Positions 25,939 to 35,893 are shown, numbered from the stretch's first letter. The stretch is 64,000 nucleotides of DNA from Citreicella sp. C3M06 (GCF_018860705.1 NZ_JAHKQA010000093.1:47695-111694); one strand, 5' to 3'. The notes: generated by a model from the letters alone, not told the origin. Numbers and translations: made by a program.

Positions 25939-26838
25939 CTAAAGGTGGGCTTCGTGCGCCCGTTGCGCGATGCGACGCTTCAGCACCACCTCGCGCCATG
26001 TGATGAACGCAACCGCGCCCATGATCACAAGGCCGCCCGCCACCACATAAGGATCGACCGGTTCGGCAAAGAACAGCGCCCCAAGCAACACCGACCACAC
26101 CAGCTGCAGGAAGGTGACCGGCTGCGTCACCGTGACCGGCGCCGCGGCAAAGGCCAGCGTCATGGCGTAATGCCCGCCGGTGGCAAAGCAGGCCACCGCG
26201 AACAGGATGCCCAGATCGGTCAGTGACGGTGTGACCCAGACCGCTGCCGCAAAGGGAAACAGCCCGATAGTGACTGCAATCGACAGCAGGGCGACCACCA
26301 TGGCCGGGCGCAGCTCTGCCGAGATGATCTTGGCGATCATGTACGAGATCGAGAACAGGAACGCCGTGCCGAGCATGGCGAAATGCCCCGGATCAAGGGT
26401 GCGAAATCCGGGCCGCAGGATGATCAGCGCCCCGATCAGCGCCGCGACAATGGCCAGCATGCGCCGCAGCGCCAGTGTTTCGCCCAGAAAGAACACCGCA
26501 AGGATCGTGACATAGACCGGCGTCAGATAATTCATCGCCGTCACCTCGGCGAGGGGAATGCGGGTCATCGCGAAGAACCAGCAGATGACCCCCAGCGTCT
26601 GGACCACCCCGCGCACTGCCGACAGCCCGATCTGGCGGCGCGTCAGGCGCAGCGCGACCAGCCCGCGCCAGCTGGGGATCAGGAAGGCCAACCCGAGAAA
26701 ATAGCGCAGAAAGGCAGATTCCGCGGCAGGCACCCTCCCTGCCAGCATCTTGACCAGCGCCGTCACCGAAACGAAGCACAGCCCCGTCACCATCATCCAC
26801 GCGATGCCCTTGCCCGGGCTTGAAACCGTCTGTGCCAT
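25939..26838 (-). CDS. EamA-type DMT superfamily transporter
   Basis: The 299-residue inner membrane protein has ten hydrophobic segments in two EamA repeats of five. The first includes GIAWMMVTGLCFVSVTALV and the second includes FAMLGTAFLFSISYMIAKI. The conserved proline/tyrosine region LTPVYVTILAVFFLGETLALRR is typical. Members export amino acids, nucleobases or metabolites; the substrate cannot be predicted. The ATG at 26838 was chosen over one 14 codons upstream because the membrane topology and homology begin there. Confidence 0.85.
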   Translation of the reverse strand: MAQTVSSPGKGIAWMMVTGLCFVSVTALVKMLAGRVPAAESAFLRYFLGLAFLIPSWRGLVALRLTRRQIGLSAVRGVVQTLGVICWFFAMTRIPLAEVTAMNYLTPVYVTILAVFFLGETLALRRMLAIVAALIGALIILRPGFRTLDPGHFAMLGTAFLFSISYMIAKIISAELRPAMVVALLSIAVTIGLFPFAAAVWVTPSLTDLGILFAVACFATGGHYAMTLAFAAAPVTVTQPVTFLQLVWSVLLGALFFAEPVDPYVVAGGLVIMGAVAFITWREVVLKRRIAQRAHEAHL

Positions 26839-26886
26839 GGCGCTGAGAGATAACGCGGCGCTCGCCCCGCGCAAGGGCAAAGCGCG

Positions 26887-27483
26887 CTATGCCCCCAGCA
26901 GCAGCTTTGCCGCGATGGCCCACATGGTCAGCCCGATGAACAGGTCAAGCCAGCGCCACGCCACCGGGCGCGCAAAGACCGGCGCCAGCGCCCGCGCGCC
27001 ATAGCCCAGCGCAAAGAAGAACAGCACCGATGCGGTCATCGCCCCCAGCGCAAAGCCGCTGCGGTTGTCGTAAGACGACGACACCGCGCCCAGCAGCATC
27101 ACCGTATCGAGATAGACATGCGGGTTGAGCCAAGTCAGCGCGAGGCAGGTCAGCACCGCCGTGCGCCGTGACCCAGCCGCCTGCCCGGCCGCAAGCGCCT
27201 CGCCGCCGCGCCAGGCCGACAGCAGCGTGCGCGCGCCGTACCAGCCAAGGAACGCCGCCCCGGCCAGGCGCATCGCCATCTCGACCCATGGCAGCGCGCT
27301 GCTTAATGCGCCAAAGCCCGCGACCCCGGCCGCGATCAGCAGCGCGTCCGACAGCGCACAAACCGCGCAGACTGCAAAGACATGGCTGCGCATCAGTCCC
27401 TGCCGCAGCACAAAGGCATTTTGCGCGCCGATCGCCAGAATCAGGGTCAGTCCAAGGGCGAATCCGGCGAGGGGTGCGTGCAT
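26887..27483 (-). CDS. argO: LysE/ArgO-family basic amino acid exporter
   Basis: The 198-residue protein has about five or six membrane segments and the LysE/ArgO signature ILAIGAQNAFVLRQGL near the start, followed by SDALLIAAGVAGFGAL and LTWLNPHVYLDTVMLLGAV. Relatives export arginine or lysine. The ATG at 27483 has a strong AGAAGGAGAC site. It is divergent from an ArgP/LysG-type regulator, and this arrangement is the classical lysE-lysG or argO-argP layout, so induction by basic amino acids is likely. Confidence 0.88.
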   Translation of the reverse strand: MHAPLAGFALGLTLILAIGAQNAFVLRQGLMRSHVFAVCAVCALSDALLIAAGVAGFGALSSALPWVEMAMRLAGAAFLGWYGARTLLSAWRGGEALAAGQAAGSRRTAVLTCLALTWLNPHVYLDTVMLLGAVSSSYDNRSGFALGAMTASVLFFFALGYGARALAPVFARPVAWRWLDLFIGLTMWAIAAKLLLGA

Positions 27484-27565
27484 CTGGGTCTCCTTCTGGC
27501 GCTGCGATACCGTAGGGCGCCGGATTTCCATAGCTCAATGATCTTCACCTTGTTAAGTTTTGCTA

Positions 27566-28432
27566 ATGTCATTCGATCCCTCCCAGTTGACGGCGCTCGC
27601 AACCGTCCTGCGCCTTGGCAGCTTCGAGGCGGCGGCGCGGGCGCTGCATGTCACGCCCTCGGCGATCTCACAGCGGATCAAGGCGCTTGAGGAAAGCATC
27701 GGCGCGGCGCTGGTGATCCGCGCCAGCCCCTGTTCAGCCACGCCCACCGGTGCGCGTCTGGCGCGCCACGCCGCCGATGTGGCGCTGCTGGATGCGGCCT
27801 TGCTGCGCGAATTGTCCCTGCCCGCCCCGCCCGCGCGGCTGCGCATCGCCGTCAACGCCGACAGCCTTGCGACGTGGTTTCTGCCGGCGCTGAGCGGGCA
27901 GGATCTGCTCTATGACATCGTGCTGGATGACGAGGCGCATTCTGCTGCGTGGCTGCGGCGCGGCGAGGTGTCGGCGGCGATCACCGCCCATGCCCGCGCG
28001 GTACAGGGCTGCGATGCGACCCCGCTGGGCCATCTGCGCTATCTCGCCACCTGCGCCCCCGGCTTTTACGCCAGACATTTTGCGCAGGGCCTGACGCGGG
28101 CGGCCTTTGCCCACGCGCCCATGCTGCAATTCAACGAGAAGGACATGCACCAGCACGATTGGCTGCAGGCGCGCTGCGGCGAGGCGCTGTCGCCACCGGT
28201 GCACCGGGTGCCGTCATCGCAAGGGTTTGTCGATGCGGCACGGCTCGGGCTGGGCTGGGGCCTCAACCCCGAGCCGCTGGTGCGCAAGGCTTTGGCAGAG
28301 GGAACGCTGATCGCCATGGCACCAGAGGCCCCGCGCGACGTGCCACTGTACTGGCAGGTCAACCGGCTGGTCTCGGGCGCGATCCGCGAGCTAAGCGATG
28401 CGGTACGCGCGGCGGCGCGGGCGCTGCGCTAA
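27566..28432 (+). CDS. argP: ArgP/LysG-type LysR regulator
   Basis: The 288-residue protein has the LysR winged helix at the N-terminus (LTALATVLRLGSFEAAARAL, HVTPSAISQRIKALEE) and an effector domain with RIAVNADSLATWFLPAL, the ArgP/LysG hallmark. ArgP senses arginine or lysine and activates the divergent exporter gene. The start at 27566 is the first ATG that gives the conserved N-terminus. The 82-bp space to argO is the expected shared operator. Confidence 0.88.
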   Translation: MSFDPSQLTALATVLRLGSFEAAARALHVTPSAISQRIKALEESIGAALVIRASPCSATPTGARLARHAADVALLDAALLRELSLPAPPARLRIAVNADSLATWFLPALSGQDLLYDIVLDDEAHSAAWLRRGEVSAAITAHARAVQGCDATPLGHLRYLATCAPGFYARHFAQGLTRAAFAHAPMLQFNEKDMHQHDWLQARCGEALSPPVHRVPSSQGFVDAARLGLGWGLNPEPLVRKALAEGTLIAMAPEAPRDVPLYWQVNRLVSGAIRELSDAVRAAARALR

Positions 28433-28860
28433 CGCTCGACCTCGCGCAGCCCTAGCGCCAGCAGCCCGCCGATACCGCTGAGAACGGCAAAGCCGTTCAG
28501 CGCCAAGTCCGCGATGGCCATGACCACCGCATCAAAGCCATGCCCCGGCGCGCCAAGAACTCAAGCCGATTTGCGATGCCGCATCTGCCGCACGCCCTCG
28601 GCCAGCGAAAGCTGCGGCAGCAGCGCCCCGCCTTCGCGGATCGGCACCCCCGATCAGCACGGCTTGCACGCCAATCGCCTGCGCCAGCCGCGCCAGGATT
28701 CATGACCATCGACGGCGCGTCGATTGACGCAGCCCGTTGCGGGCCTCGCGCCGCGAGGCGTCGCCGTCGCTCAACCTGCCGAACAGGCCCTGCCCCTGGG
28801 TCCTAGCCTTGATCTTGCCCACGTCAGGCCGCTACTGCCACAAGCCCCCCTAATGGCGAC
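28429..28860 (-). pseudogene. Possible decayed gene, frame broken several times
   Basis: On the minus strand the terminal stretch (about 28429-28554) reads as a smooth hydrophobic C-terminus (DLALNGFAVLSGIGGLLALG ending in REVER), but upstream the coding-like signal jumps frames: GALLPQLSLAEGVRQMRHRK in one frame, LARLAQAIGVQAVLIGG in another, and a basic segment (GLFGRLSDGDASRREARNGL) beyond a stop. This pattern fits a gene disabled by small insertions or deletions. The family is not recognised, and chance open stretches in GC-rich DNA remain an alternative. Confidence 0.35.
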
Positions 28861-28884
28861 GCTCAGGAAAAAGCGCCGGGCAGG

Positions 28885-29154
28885 TCAGTCGGCGTCTGCC
28901 GCTGGGCTATTGATGGTAACATCATCCGACGTCGCCGCATCGGCCGGGCTCACCTGCTCGACCTGACCGCTGGCCCCGTCCATCTGCGTGACCGGGGTTT
29001 CAGACTCTGCACCATCCTCCGTGCCTGCGCCCACGGTCATGAACAACCAGCCAAGGAACAGGATGGCAACCAGGCCCAGCCCCGCCCACATGCCAAGCAA
29101 GGGGGGACGGTGGCGTTTCTTCTGGGTGGGAACGTCTGTGTCGGGAGCCGACAT
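28885..29154 (-). CDS. Small single-pass membrane protein, unknown function
   Basis: The 89-residue product has a basic cytoplasmic N-terminus (TQKKRHRPP), one membrane helix (LGMWAGLGLVAILFLGWLFM) and an acidic Asp/Glu/Ser/Thr-rich exported tail (VSPADAATSDDVTINSPAAD). The start at 29154 has a strong AAAGGAGAA site, supporting translation. It is divergent from pepN. No function is assignable. Confidence 0.7.
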   Translation of the reverse strand: MSAPDTDVPTQKKRHRPPLLGMWAGLGLVAILFLGWLFMTVGAGTEDGAESETPVTQMDGASGQVEQVSPADAATSDDVTINSPAADAD

Positions 29155-29272
29155 GGGGGTTCTCCTTTGAATCTGGGGCGCACGGTTGCCGCGCACCGAT
29201 CTACGGCCTAACACTTGCGCAAAGGCGAAGGTTCCCAGCCGCGCCGCACACCCCCGGCCACAGGACCCCGTG

Positions 29273-31822
29273 ATGAAAGACACAAGCCCCCAGACCATCT
29301 ACCTGTCGGATTACACCGCCTTCGGCTGGACCATCGCCGAAATGCATCTGACCTTTCGACTCTCGCCCAGCGCCACCCGCGTGCTGTCGCGCATCCGCTT
29401 CGAGCCCAACCCCGATGCGCCGCAACAGCCGTTCTTCCTGCACGGCGAAGAGCTTAAACCGATCCGCGCCGCCATCGACGGCACCGAGATAACGCCTGAA
29501 TACAGCGCGCAGGGCCTGACCTGCGCCGTTCCGAGCGGCGCCTTCACATGGGAGGCCGAAGTCGAAATCGCCCCAGCGGAAAACACCGCTCTCGAAGGGC
29601 TTTACATGTCGAACGGCATGTATTGCACCCAATGCGAGGCCGAGGGCTTTCGCAAGATCACCTTCTACCCCGACCGCCCCGACGTTATGGCAACCTTCAC
29701 CGTGCGCATCGAAGGCGATGAGCCGGTGAAACTGTCCAACGGCAACCCCACCGCCAGCGGCGAGGGTTTTGCCGAATGGCACGATCCCTGGCCCAAACCG
29801 GCCTATCTGTTCGCGCTGGTCGCGGGCGATCTGGTCAACCACCCCGGCAGCTTCACCACCATGTCGGGCAAAGAGGTCGAGCTGAACATCTGGGTGCGCC
29901 CCGGCGACGAGGGCAAATGCGCCTGGGGCATGGAAAGCCTGATCGCGTCGATGGCCTGGGACGAAAAGGTCTACGGACGCGAATACGATCTCGATATCTT
30001 CAACATCGTCGCGGTCGATGATTTCAACATGGGCGCGATGGAAAACAAGGGGCTGAACGTGTTCAACTCCTCCGCCGTCCTCGCCTCGCCCGAAACCTCG
30101 ACCGACGCCAATTTCGAACGCATCGAGGCGATCATCGCCCATGAATATTTCCACAACTGGACCGGCAACCGCATCACCTGCCGCGACTGGTTCCAGCTGT
30201 GCCTCAAGGAAGGGCTGACGGTGTTCCGCGACAGCCAGTTCACCTCCGACATGCGCTCGCCCGAGGTGAAACGCATCGGCGATGTGATCGATTTGCGCGC
30301 CCGCCAGTTCCCCGAGGATCAAGGCCCGCTCTCGCACCCGGTGCGCCCGGAGAGCTTTCAGGAAATCAACAACTTCTACACCGCCACCGTCTACGAAAAA
30401 GGCGCCGAGGTGATCGGGATGCTCAAACGGCTGGTGGGCGATGACGCTTACGCCAAGGCGCTCGATCTGTATTTCGAACGCCACGACGGGCAGGCCTGCA
30501 CCATCGAAGACTGGCTGGCCGTGTTTCAGGACACCACCGGCCGCGATCTGACCCAGTTCAAGCGTTGGTATGCGCAGTCGGGCACGCCCCATCTATCCGT
30601 GAGCGAAAGCTTCGAAAACGGCACCTACACGCTTGATTTCACTCAAAGCACGCCGCCCACCCCCGGCCAGCCGGACAAGCTGCCGCAGGTGCTGCCGATT
30701 GCGGTCGGGCTGCTGAACCCCAACGGCGACGAAATCGTGCCGACCACCGTGCTGGAAATGACCGAGGCCACGCAAAGCTTTCGCTTCGAAGGGCTGTCCG
30801 CCCGCCCGGTGCCATCGATCCTGCGCGGGTTCTCAGCCCCCGTGGTGCTGGACCGCGACACCCCGCCCGAGGAAAAGCGTTTCCTGCTCGCGCATGACAC
30901 CGACGCCTTCAACCGCTGGGAGGCCAGCCGCGATCTTGGCCGCGCCTGCCTGTCGGCGATGGTGACGCAGGGGACCGCCCCTGACACCGCATGGCTCGAC
31001 GCGCTGGAACGGGTGATCCGCGACGAGGCGCTCGACCCGGCGTTCCGGGCGCTGATGCTGGCGCCGCCGACCCAAGCCGAAATGGCGCAGCAGCTGCACG
31101 CGCAGGGTATCACCCCCGATCCCGATGCGCTCTACGCGGCATCAGAAGCGCTGCGCGAGGCCATGGCGCAGCGCTGGTCGGGCTGGCTTGCCGACCTGCG
31201 CGCGACCTGCGCCGTCGATGCGCCCTACGATCCGGGCGCCGCGCAATCGGGCAAACGCGCGCTTGGCGGCGCGCTGCTGTCGCTGCTGACCCGCCTCGAC
31301 GGCGGCGCGGCGGCGCAGGCGCAATACGACGCGGCCGACAACATGACGCTGCAACTCGGCGCGCTTGGCTGCCTCGTGCAGGCCGGCGCAGACACCGCCG
31401 CGCTGGCCAGCTTCGCCAAGCAATGGCAGGGCGACCGGCTGGTCATGGACAAATGGTTCGCGCTTCAGGTCGCGGCCATCGCCCCCGATGCCGCCGTCGC
31501 GCGCGCCGAGGCGCTCACCCGCCACCCGGATTTCGACTGGAAGAACCCCAACCGCTTCCGAGCCGTCTTTGGCGCGCTGGCAATGAACCATGCGGGCTTT
31601 CACACCAAAGACGGCAGCGGCTATGCCCTGCTCGCCGACTGGCTGATCAAGCTCGATGAAAAGAACCCGCAGACCACGGCGCGCATGTGCTCGGTCTTCC
31701 AGACATGGAAACGCTACGACGCAGATCGCCGCGCCCAAATGCAGACCCAGCTCGAACGCATCGCCGCCCGCCCCGGCCTGTCGCGCGATGTCACCGAAAT
31801 GGTCACCCGCCTTCTGAGCTGA
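29273..31822 (+). CDS. pepN: Aminopeptidase N
   Basis: This M1-family zinc aminopeptidase removes N-terminal residues from peptides. The 849-residue protein has the exopeptidase motif GAMEN (254-258), the zinc motif HEYFH (290-294) and the downstream Glu ligand in LKEGLTVFRD, followed by a helical C-terminal half typical of the E. coli-type PepN. I start at ATG 29273; the frame runs 29 codons further upstream but over the region holding its promoter and the divergent gene. Confidence 0.96.
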   Translation: MKDTSPQTIYLSDYTAFGWTIAEMHLTFRLSPSATRVLSRIRFEPNPDAPQQPFFLHGEELKPIRAAIDGTEITPEYSAQGLTCAVPSGAFTWEAEVEIAPAENTALEGLYMSNGMYCTQCEAEGFRKITFYPDRPDVMATFTVRIEGDEPVKLSNGNPTASGEGFAEWHDPWPKPAYLFALVAGDLVNHPGSFTTMSGKEVELNIWVRPGDEGKCAWGMESLIASMAWDEKVYGREYDLDIFNIVAVDDFNMGAMENKGLNVFNSSAVLASPETSTDANFERIEAIIAHEYFHNWTGNRITCRDWFQLCLKEGLTVFRDSQFTSDMRSPEVKRIGDVIDLRARQFPEDQGPLSHPVRPESFQEINNFYTATVYEKGAEVIGMLKRLVGDDAYAKALDLYFERHDGQACTIEDWLAVFQDTTGRDLTQFKRWYAQSGTPHLSVSESFENGTYTLDFTQSTPPTPGQPDKLPQVLPIAVGLLNPNGDEIVPTTVLEMTEATQSFRFEGLSARPVPSILRGFSAPVVLDRDTPPEEKRFLLAHDTDAFNRWEASRDLGRACLSAMVTQGTAPDTAWLDALERVIRDEALDPAFRALMLAPPTQAEMAQQLHAQGITPDPDALYAASEALREAMAQRWSGWLADLRATCAVDAPYDPGAAQSGKRALGGALLSLLTRLDGGAAAQAQYDAADNMTLQLGALGCLVQAGADTAALASFAKQWQGDRLVMDKWFALQVAAIAPDAAVARAEALTRHPDFDWKNPNRFRAVFGALAMNHAGFHTKDGSGYALLADWLIKLDEKNPQTTARMCSVFQTWKRYDADRRAQMQTQLERIAARPGLSRDVTEMVTRLLS

Positions 31823-31836
31823 TCCCGGACGAAAAA

Positions 31837-31863
31837 CGCGCCGCCCCATCGAAGGGCGGCGCG
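31837..31863 (-). terminator. Intrinsic terminator (leftward)
   Basis: A 10-bp perfect GC stem (CGCGCCGCCC / GGGCGGCGCG) with a 7-base loop is followed, on the minus strand, by TTTTT. It lies 15 bp after the pepN stop and nearly 100 bp beyond the stop of the leftward lytic transglycosylase gene, which it most likely terminates. Confidence 0.8.
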
Positions 31864-31871
31864 CCTATGCT

Positions 31872-31940
31872 TCATCTTGCCGGATAAACTCCGGGGGTGA
31901 GGCCGCAAGGCCGAGGGGGCTGCCCCCCTGCCCCCTCAAT
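31872..31940. repeat. REP-like intergenic palindromic element
   Basis: Two small hairpins lie in tandem: GGCC-GCAA-GGCC (31901-31912, a GNRA tetraloop) and GGGGG-CTG-CCCCC (about 31915-31927), framed by CCGGGGGTGAGG and a C-rich tail. The layout resembles short repeats that I recall from gene ends in Rhodobacterales genomes. Only one copy is visible here, so repetition cannot be shown from this window. Confidence 0.45.
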
Positions 31941-31960
31941 CAAAAGCGCGTCGACCCCGC

Positions 31961-32779
31961 CTACTCGGGGCTGGCACCGGATGTGGCGATGACCGGATCA
32001 ATGCCGCCGCGCAGGATCGCGCCGTCTACCGCAAAGGCAACGACCCCATCATACTCTGGCACCTGCGCACGCCCCCCGGCATCGGCCATCATCGCCCCCC
32101 AGTTCACCGGGCGTGCCACGGGCTTGAGCGATTTCGGCAGACCGGCGCAATACGGCTGAGCCCGGGTCCAGGCCATCATGTCTTCGCGCTTCTTGCGCGA
32201 ATGAAACGGCCCCCAATCCGCGGCCACGCCGCGCATGTTGCGGCTCACCACCCCATCCCGCGCCACGGTGCGCGCCATGATGCGCAGCCCGCAGGCAAGG
32301 TTCAGCCGCGGATCCTTCAGCGCATCGCCGCTGCGGGCCTGACAATCATAGCTGCGCGCCGTCGCGGGCAGGATCTGCAACAGTCCGTACCAGCGCCCGC
32401 CGCCGCCAACCGCCGTCGGCCGGTAGGTGCTCTCGTGGCGCGCCAGTGCCGAGACCAGCCCGACCCAGAACGCCTCGCGATCCTGCCGCCCGGCGCCGGG
32501 ATAGGCCGGGCACCATGAGGCAATGTCTTCGGGGACGATTTCGGGCAGCCGCTCTGCCGGGCCACGCAACGCCGAAAGCGCCGCAATGGACCATTGCTTG
32601 CGATTTCCGGAATTGCCCCAGCGGGCCTCGGGAAGCTTGTACTCGATGCGCCGCGCCTGCGGGCGGGGCGATTCAGACACGGCGTGCACCGACGTCGTTG
32701 CCGCAAGCGGCGCAGGATCGGCGAATGCGGTTCCGGCCATCAACAAGGCCGCGAGGATCGTGGAAAGACGCTGTACCAT
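31961..32779 (-). CDS. Exported lytic transglycosylase (SLT domain)
   Basis: The 272-residue protein has a signal peptide (STILAALLMAGTAFA) and an SLT-type catalytic region: ALARHESTYRPTA with the catalytic Glu, then WYGLLQILPATARSYDC and LNLACGLRIMARTV. Such enzymes cleave peptidoglycan glycan strands to form anhydromuropeptides in the periplasm, products that NagZ elsewhere in this window could help recycle. No LysM or SPOR module is present. The gene is followed by an intrinsic terminator. Confidence 0.87.
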   Translation of the reverse strand: MVQRLSTILAALLMAGTAFADPAPLAATTSVHAVSESPRPQARRIEYKLPEARWGNSGNRKQWSIAALSALRGPAERLPEIVPEDIASWCPAYPGAGRQDREAFWVGLVSALARHESTYRPTAVGGGGRWYGLLQILPATARSYDCQARSGDALKDPRLNLACGLRIMARTVARDGVVSRNMRGVAADWGPFHSRKKREDMMAWTRAQPYCAGLPKSLKPVARPVNWGAMMADAGGRAQVPEYDGVVAFAVDGAILRGGIDPVIATSGASPE

Positions 32780-33029
32780 GGGTGCCAGATGCCACAGCCG
32801 GGCAAACCGGTAAAGCGCGCCGGTCCGCCGCGGATGTCCCGCTGTGGAACATTATCGCCGCGCATTGGGGTAAGCCGTTGGGATTCAATATGGCTTTGGC
32901 CAAAGTGATCTGCGCGGAATGCCGCCCATTCATCGCAGATGCGCCAAACCTGCGCCCGAATTGCCCACCATTCCTTGCCCAATGTCGAGCCCTGCCCTCC
33001 CTATTCCCATCCGTCCGAGACGCGCACCC

Positions 33030-34247
33030 ATGTTCCAGCCCGTACGTTCCCTCAGACAGCGCGTTGCCTCGTTGCGCGCGGCGCTCACGTCGCGCAACGC
33101 TCCGGTGCCCGACGGCGCGCCGACGCTCGATCTGCGGCCATATGTCGACCTGCCGCAGCGCACCCCCTCCCCCGACGCCGCCGAGCGAGAACGCATCCGC
33201 GCCCAAGGGCGCTATCTTGCCCGGCAGGACGACTGGGAGACGCTGTCGCGCGGGCTGCGCGAGGCCGATGAAGACCGCGCGCGCACGCTTGGCGGCACCC
33301 CGATGGCATTGCTGCTGGCCGAGGGCGCGCATGTCGATGCGCTTTCCAGCGCCTGCGGCGCAATCGCGCGCGACGATCCGACCGCCGTGCGCGGCATTCT
33401 GTATACCCTGCGCGATTGCATCGAGCGCTCCGAAGAAGACCCGTGGCTTGGCTATACGCTGGCGCTGGCCCATGTCGCCGTCGCCGACGCATGGAACGCC
33501 GCGCCCACCCCCGGCCCGCTGCACCGCGATGCCCGCGCCCAGCATCTGGAAACCGCACATCATCTGATCACCCGCTTCGATCCCATCGAATGCAATTCCG
33601 CCGCCATCGCCGCGCTGCGCTGCACCCTGCTGGATGTGGCCGAACAGCCCTGCCGCCGGGTCTTTGACGATTACGAAGACCTGATCGACCTCGACCCGGG
33701 GTGCGAGCACCATCTGCGCGCCCTTGGCCGCGACCTGCGCCCCTCGCGCTTTGGCAGCTGGGACAAGCTCGACCGCGAGGCCCGCCGCACCGCCGCGCGG
33801 GTGGCGGACCTGTGGGGCATGGGCGGCTATAGCTGGGTCTGGTTCGACGTGCTGGCCGTGGGCGAGACGCGCGGCTTTGCCTATGTCGACCCCGAGCTGT
33901 TCGTCGAAGGTCTGCATGACATCCTTGCCCGCCGCCCCGATCAGCACATGGCCAACAGGCTTGCGGCCTATTGCGGGGTGACCCTCGCTGGTGCCGCATC
34001 GGCCCGCTCGCCCCGGCAGCGCATCGCGACCTGCCTTGACTGGATCGCACAGGACCACCTGCACGAGATTCATCCCGATATCTGGGCCCGCGCCCTGCCC
34101 GTTCCCCGTGCCGCCGATACGGCCGCCCCCCTGCGCAGCGGGCAGGCCCGCACGCTTGAAACGCTTGGCAAGCTGGTTGCCGATCCCGGTCGCGACCGCA
34201 CCGTCCGGGTGAGCGAAGCAGCCGTCCACGACACGCCTGCCCCCTGA
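33030..34247 (+). CDS. Protein of unknown function, helical repeat-like
   Basis: The 405-residue protein is predicted soluble and mostly alpha-helical, with many Arg, Ala and Asp residues and no signal peptide. Segments such as DPWLGYTLALAHVAVADAWN, AQHLETAHHLITRFDPIEC and HHLRALGRDLRPSRFGSWDK have the spacing of helical hairpins. I do not recognise the family or any catalytic motif. The start at 33030 was chosen because composition upstream is not protein-like. The gene lies 70 bp before gatB. Confidence 0.7.
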   Translation: MFQPVRSLRQRVASLRAALTSRNAPVPDGAPTLDLRPYVDLPQRTPSPDAAERERIRAQGRYLARQDDWETLSRGLREADEDRARTLGGTPMALLLAEGAHVDALSSACGAIARDDPTAVRGILYTLRDCIERSEEDPWLGYTLALAHVAVADAWNAAPTPGPLHRDARAQHLETAHHLITRFDPIECNSAAIAALRCTLLDVAEQPCRRVFDDYEDLIDLDPGCEHHLRALGRDLRPSRFGSWDKLDREARRTAARVADLWGMGGYSWVWFDVLAVGETRGFAYVDPELFVEGLHDILARRPDQHMANRLAAYCGVTLAGAASARSPRQRIATCLDWIAQDHLHEIHPDIWARALPVPRAADTAAPLRSGQARTLETLGKLVADPGRDRTVRVSEAAVHDTPAP

Positions 34248-34317
34248 GCATCCTGTGCCCTTGCCCCCTGCGCCGCTCTGACGTATCCCCGTCCTGATCG
34301 CGAGACGAGGATACACC

Positions 34318-35832
34318 ATGCTTGACCTGACCTACGAGTCCCCGAAACCCAAGGTTATCGCCGGGGCAAAGCACGACTGGGAACTGGTGATCGGCATGGA
34401 AATCCACGCCCAGATCGCCACCGAGGCAAAACTGTTCTCCGGTGCCTCGACCACCTTCGGCGCCGAGCCCAATTCCAACGTGTCCTTCGTGGATGCGGCA
34501 ATGCCGGGGATGCTTCCGGTCATCAATGACTATTGCATCGCACAGGCAGTGCGCACCGGTCTGGGCCTGAAGGCCGAGATCAACCTGACCTCTGCCTTCG
34601 ACCGCAAGAATTACTTCTACCCCGATCTGCCGCAGGGCTACCAGATCAGCCAGCTGTATCACCCGCTTGTGGGCGAGGGCGAAGTGCTGGTCGACATGGA
34701 ACCGGGCATCGCGCGGCTGGTGCGCATCGAGCGCATCCACGTCGAACAAGACGCGGGCAAGTCGATCCATGACATGGATCCGAACATGTCCTTCGTCGAT
34801 CTCAACCGCACCGGCGTGGCGCTGATGGAAATCGTCTCGCGCCCCGACATTCGCGGCCCCGAAGAGGCCGCCGCCTATGTCGCCAAGCTGCGGCAGATCC
34901 TGCGCTACCTCGGCACCTGCGATGGCAACATGCAGAACGGCAACCTGCGCGCCGATGTCAACGTGTCGGTCTGCCTGCCGGGCCAGTACGAGAAATATCA
35001 GGCCAGCCAGGATTTCGGCCATCTCGGCACGCGCTGCGAGATCAAGAACATGAACTCGATGCGCTTTATTCAGGCGGCGATCGACTATGAGGCCAAGCGC
35101 CAGATCGCCATCCTCGAGGCCGGCGGCAAGGTCGATCAGGAAACCCGGCTATACGATCCGGACAAGAACGAAACCCGTTCGATGCGGTCCAAGGAAGAGG
35201 CGCATGATTACCGCTACTTCCCCGACCCCGATCTGCTGCCGCTGGAAATCGAACAAGGCTGGGTCGACGACATCGCGGCCACGCTGCCGGAACTGCCCGA
35301 CGCCAAGAAGGCGCGCTTCGTGGCCGATTTCGGCCTGTCGGAATACGATGCGGGCGTGCTGACCGCCGAAGTGGTGAACGCCGCCTATTTCGAAGAGGTC
35401 GCGGCCACGGCAGGCGATGGCAAGCTGGCCGCCAACTGGGTGATCAACGAGCTGTTCGGCCGTCTGAAAAAGGAAGGCCACGACATCACGCAAAGCCCGG
35501 TGTCGCCAGCGCAGCTTGCCGGCATCGTGCGGCTGATCAAGTCGGACGCGATCAGCGGCAAGATCGCCAAGGACCTGTTCGAGATCGTCTACACCGAAGG
35601 CGGCGACCCCGAAGCCATCGTCGAAGAGCGCGGCATGAAGCAGGTGACCGACACCGGCGCCATCGAAACCGCGGTGGACGAGATCATCGCCGCCAACCCG
35701 GCGCAGGTCGAAAAGGCCAAGGCCAACCCCAAGCTGGCTGGCTGGTTTGTCGGTCAGGTGATGAAGGCCACGGGCGGCAAGGCGAACCCGAAGGCCGTGA
35801 ACCAACTGGTCGCGGCCAAGCTCGGTCTCTGA
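34318..35832 (+). CDS. gatB: Asp-tRNA(Asn)/Glu-tRNA(Gln) amidotransferase subunit B
   Basis: GatB is the tRNA-binding kinase subunit of the GatCAB complex, which makes Gln-tRNA(Gln) or Asn-tRNA(Asn) by amidation. The 504-residue protein has [39 protein letters not shown] and GLNxT-like repeats in the catalytic domain, [14 protein letters not shown], and a C-terminal helical YqeY-like domain that ends [17 protein letters not shown]. gatA and gatC are not in the window, so the complex is encoded at separate loci. A terminator follows. Confidence 0.96.
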   Translation: MLDLTYESPKPKVIAGAKHDWELVIGMEIHAQIATEAKLFSGASTTFGAEPNSNVSFVDAAMPGMLPVINDYCIAQAVRTGLGLKAEINLTSAFDRKNYFYPDLPQGYQISQLYHPLVGEGEVLVDMEPGIARLVRIERIHVEQDAGKSIHDMDPNMSFVDLNRTGVALMEIVSRPDIRGPEEAAAYVAKLRQILRYLGTCDGNMQNGNLRADVNVSVCLPGQYEKYQASQDFGHLGTRCEIKNMNSMRFIQAAIDYEAKRQIAILEAGGKVDQETRLYDPDKNETRSMRSKEEAHDYRYFPDPDLLPLEIEQGWVDDIAATLPELPDAKKARFVADFGLSEYDAGVLTAEVVNAAYFEEVAATAGDGKLAANWVINELFGRLKKEGHDITQSPVSPAQLAGIVRLIKSDAISGKIAKDLFEIVYTEGGDPEAIVEERGMKQVTDTGAIETAVDEIIAANPAQVEKAKANPKLAGWFVGQVMKATGGKANPKAVNQLVAAKLGL

Positions 35833-35847
35833 CCTCGGGTTTGAATT

Positions 35848-35893
35848 GGCAGGGCGCCACAACGGCGCGCCCTGCCCGCCCCTGCGTGTTTTT
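35848..35893 (+). terminator. Probable intrinsic terminator after gatB
   Basis: A 10-bp perfect stem GGCAGGGCGC / GCGCCCTGCC with a 9-base loop starts 15 bp after the gatB stop. A TTTTT run follows 12 bases downstream of the stem, which is farther than ideal, so efficiency is uncertain. Confidence 0.6.

Noticed and set aside
33568..35022. Minus-strand frame opposite gatB and the preceding gene
   Set aside because: Spans two confirmed genes in antisense and has no recognisable domain.
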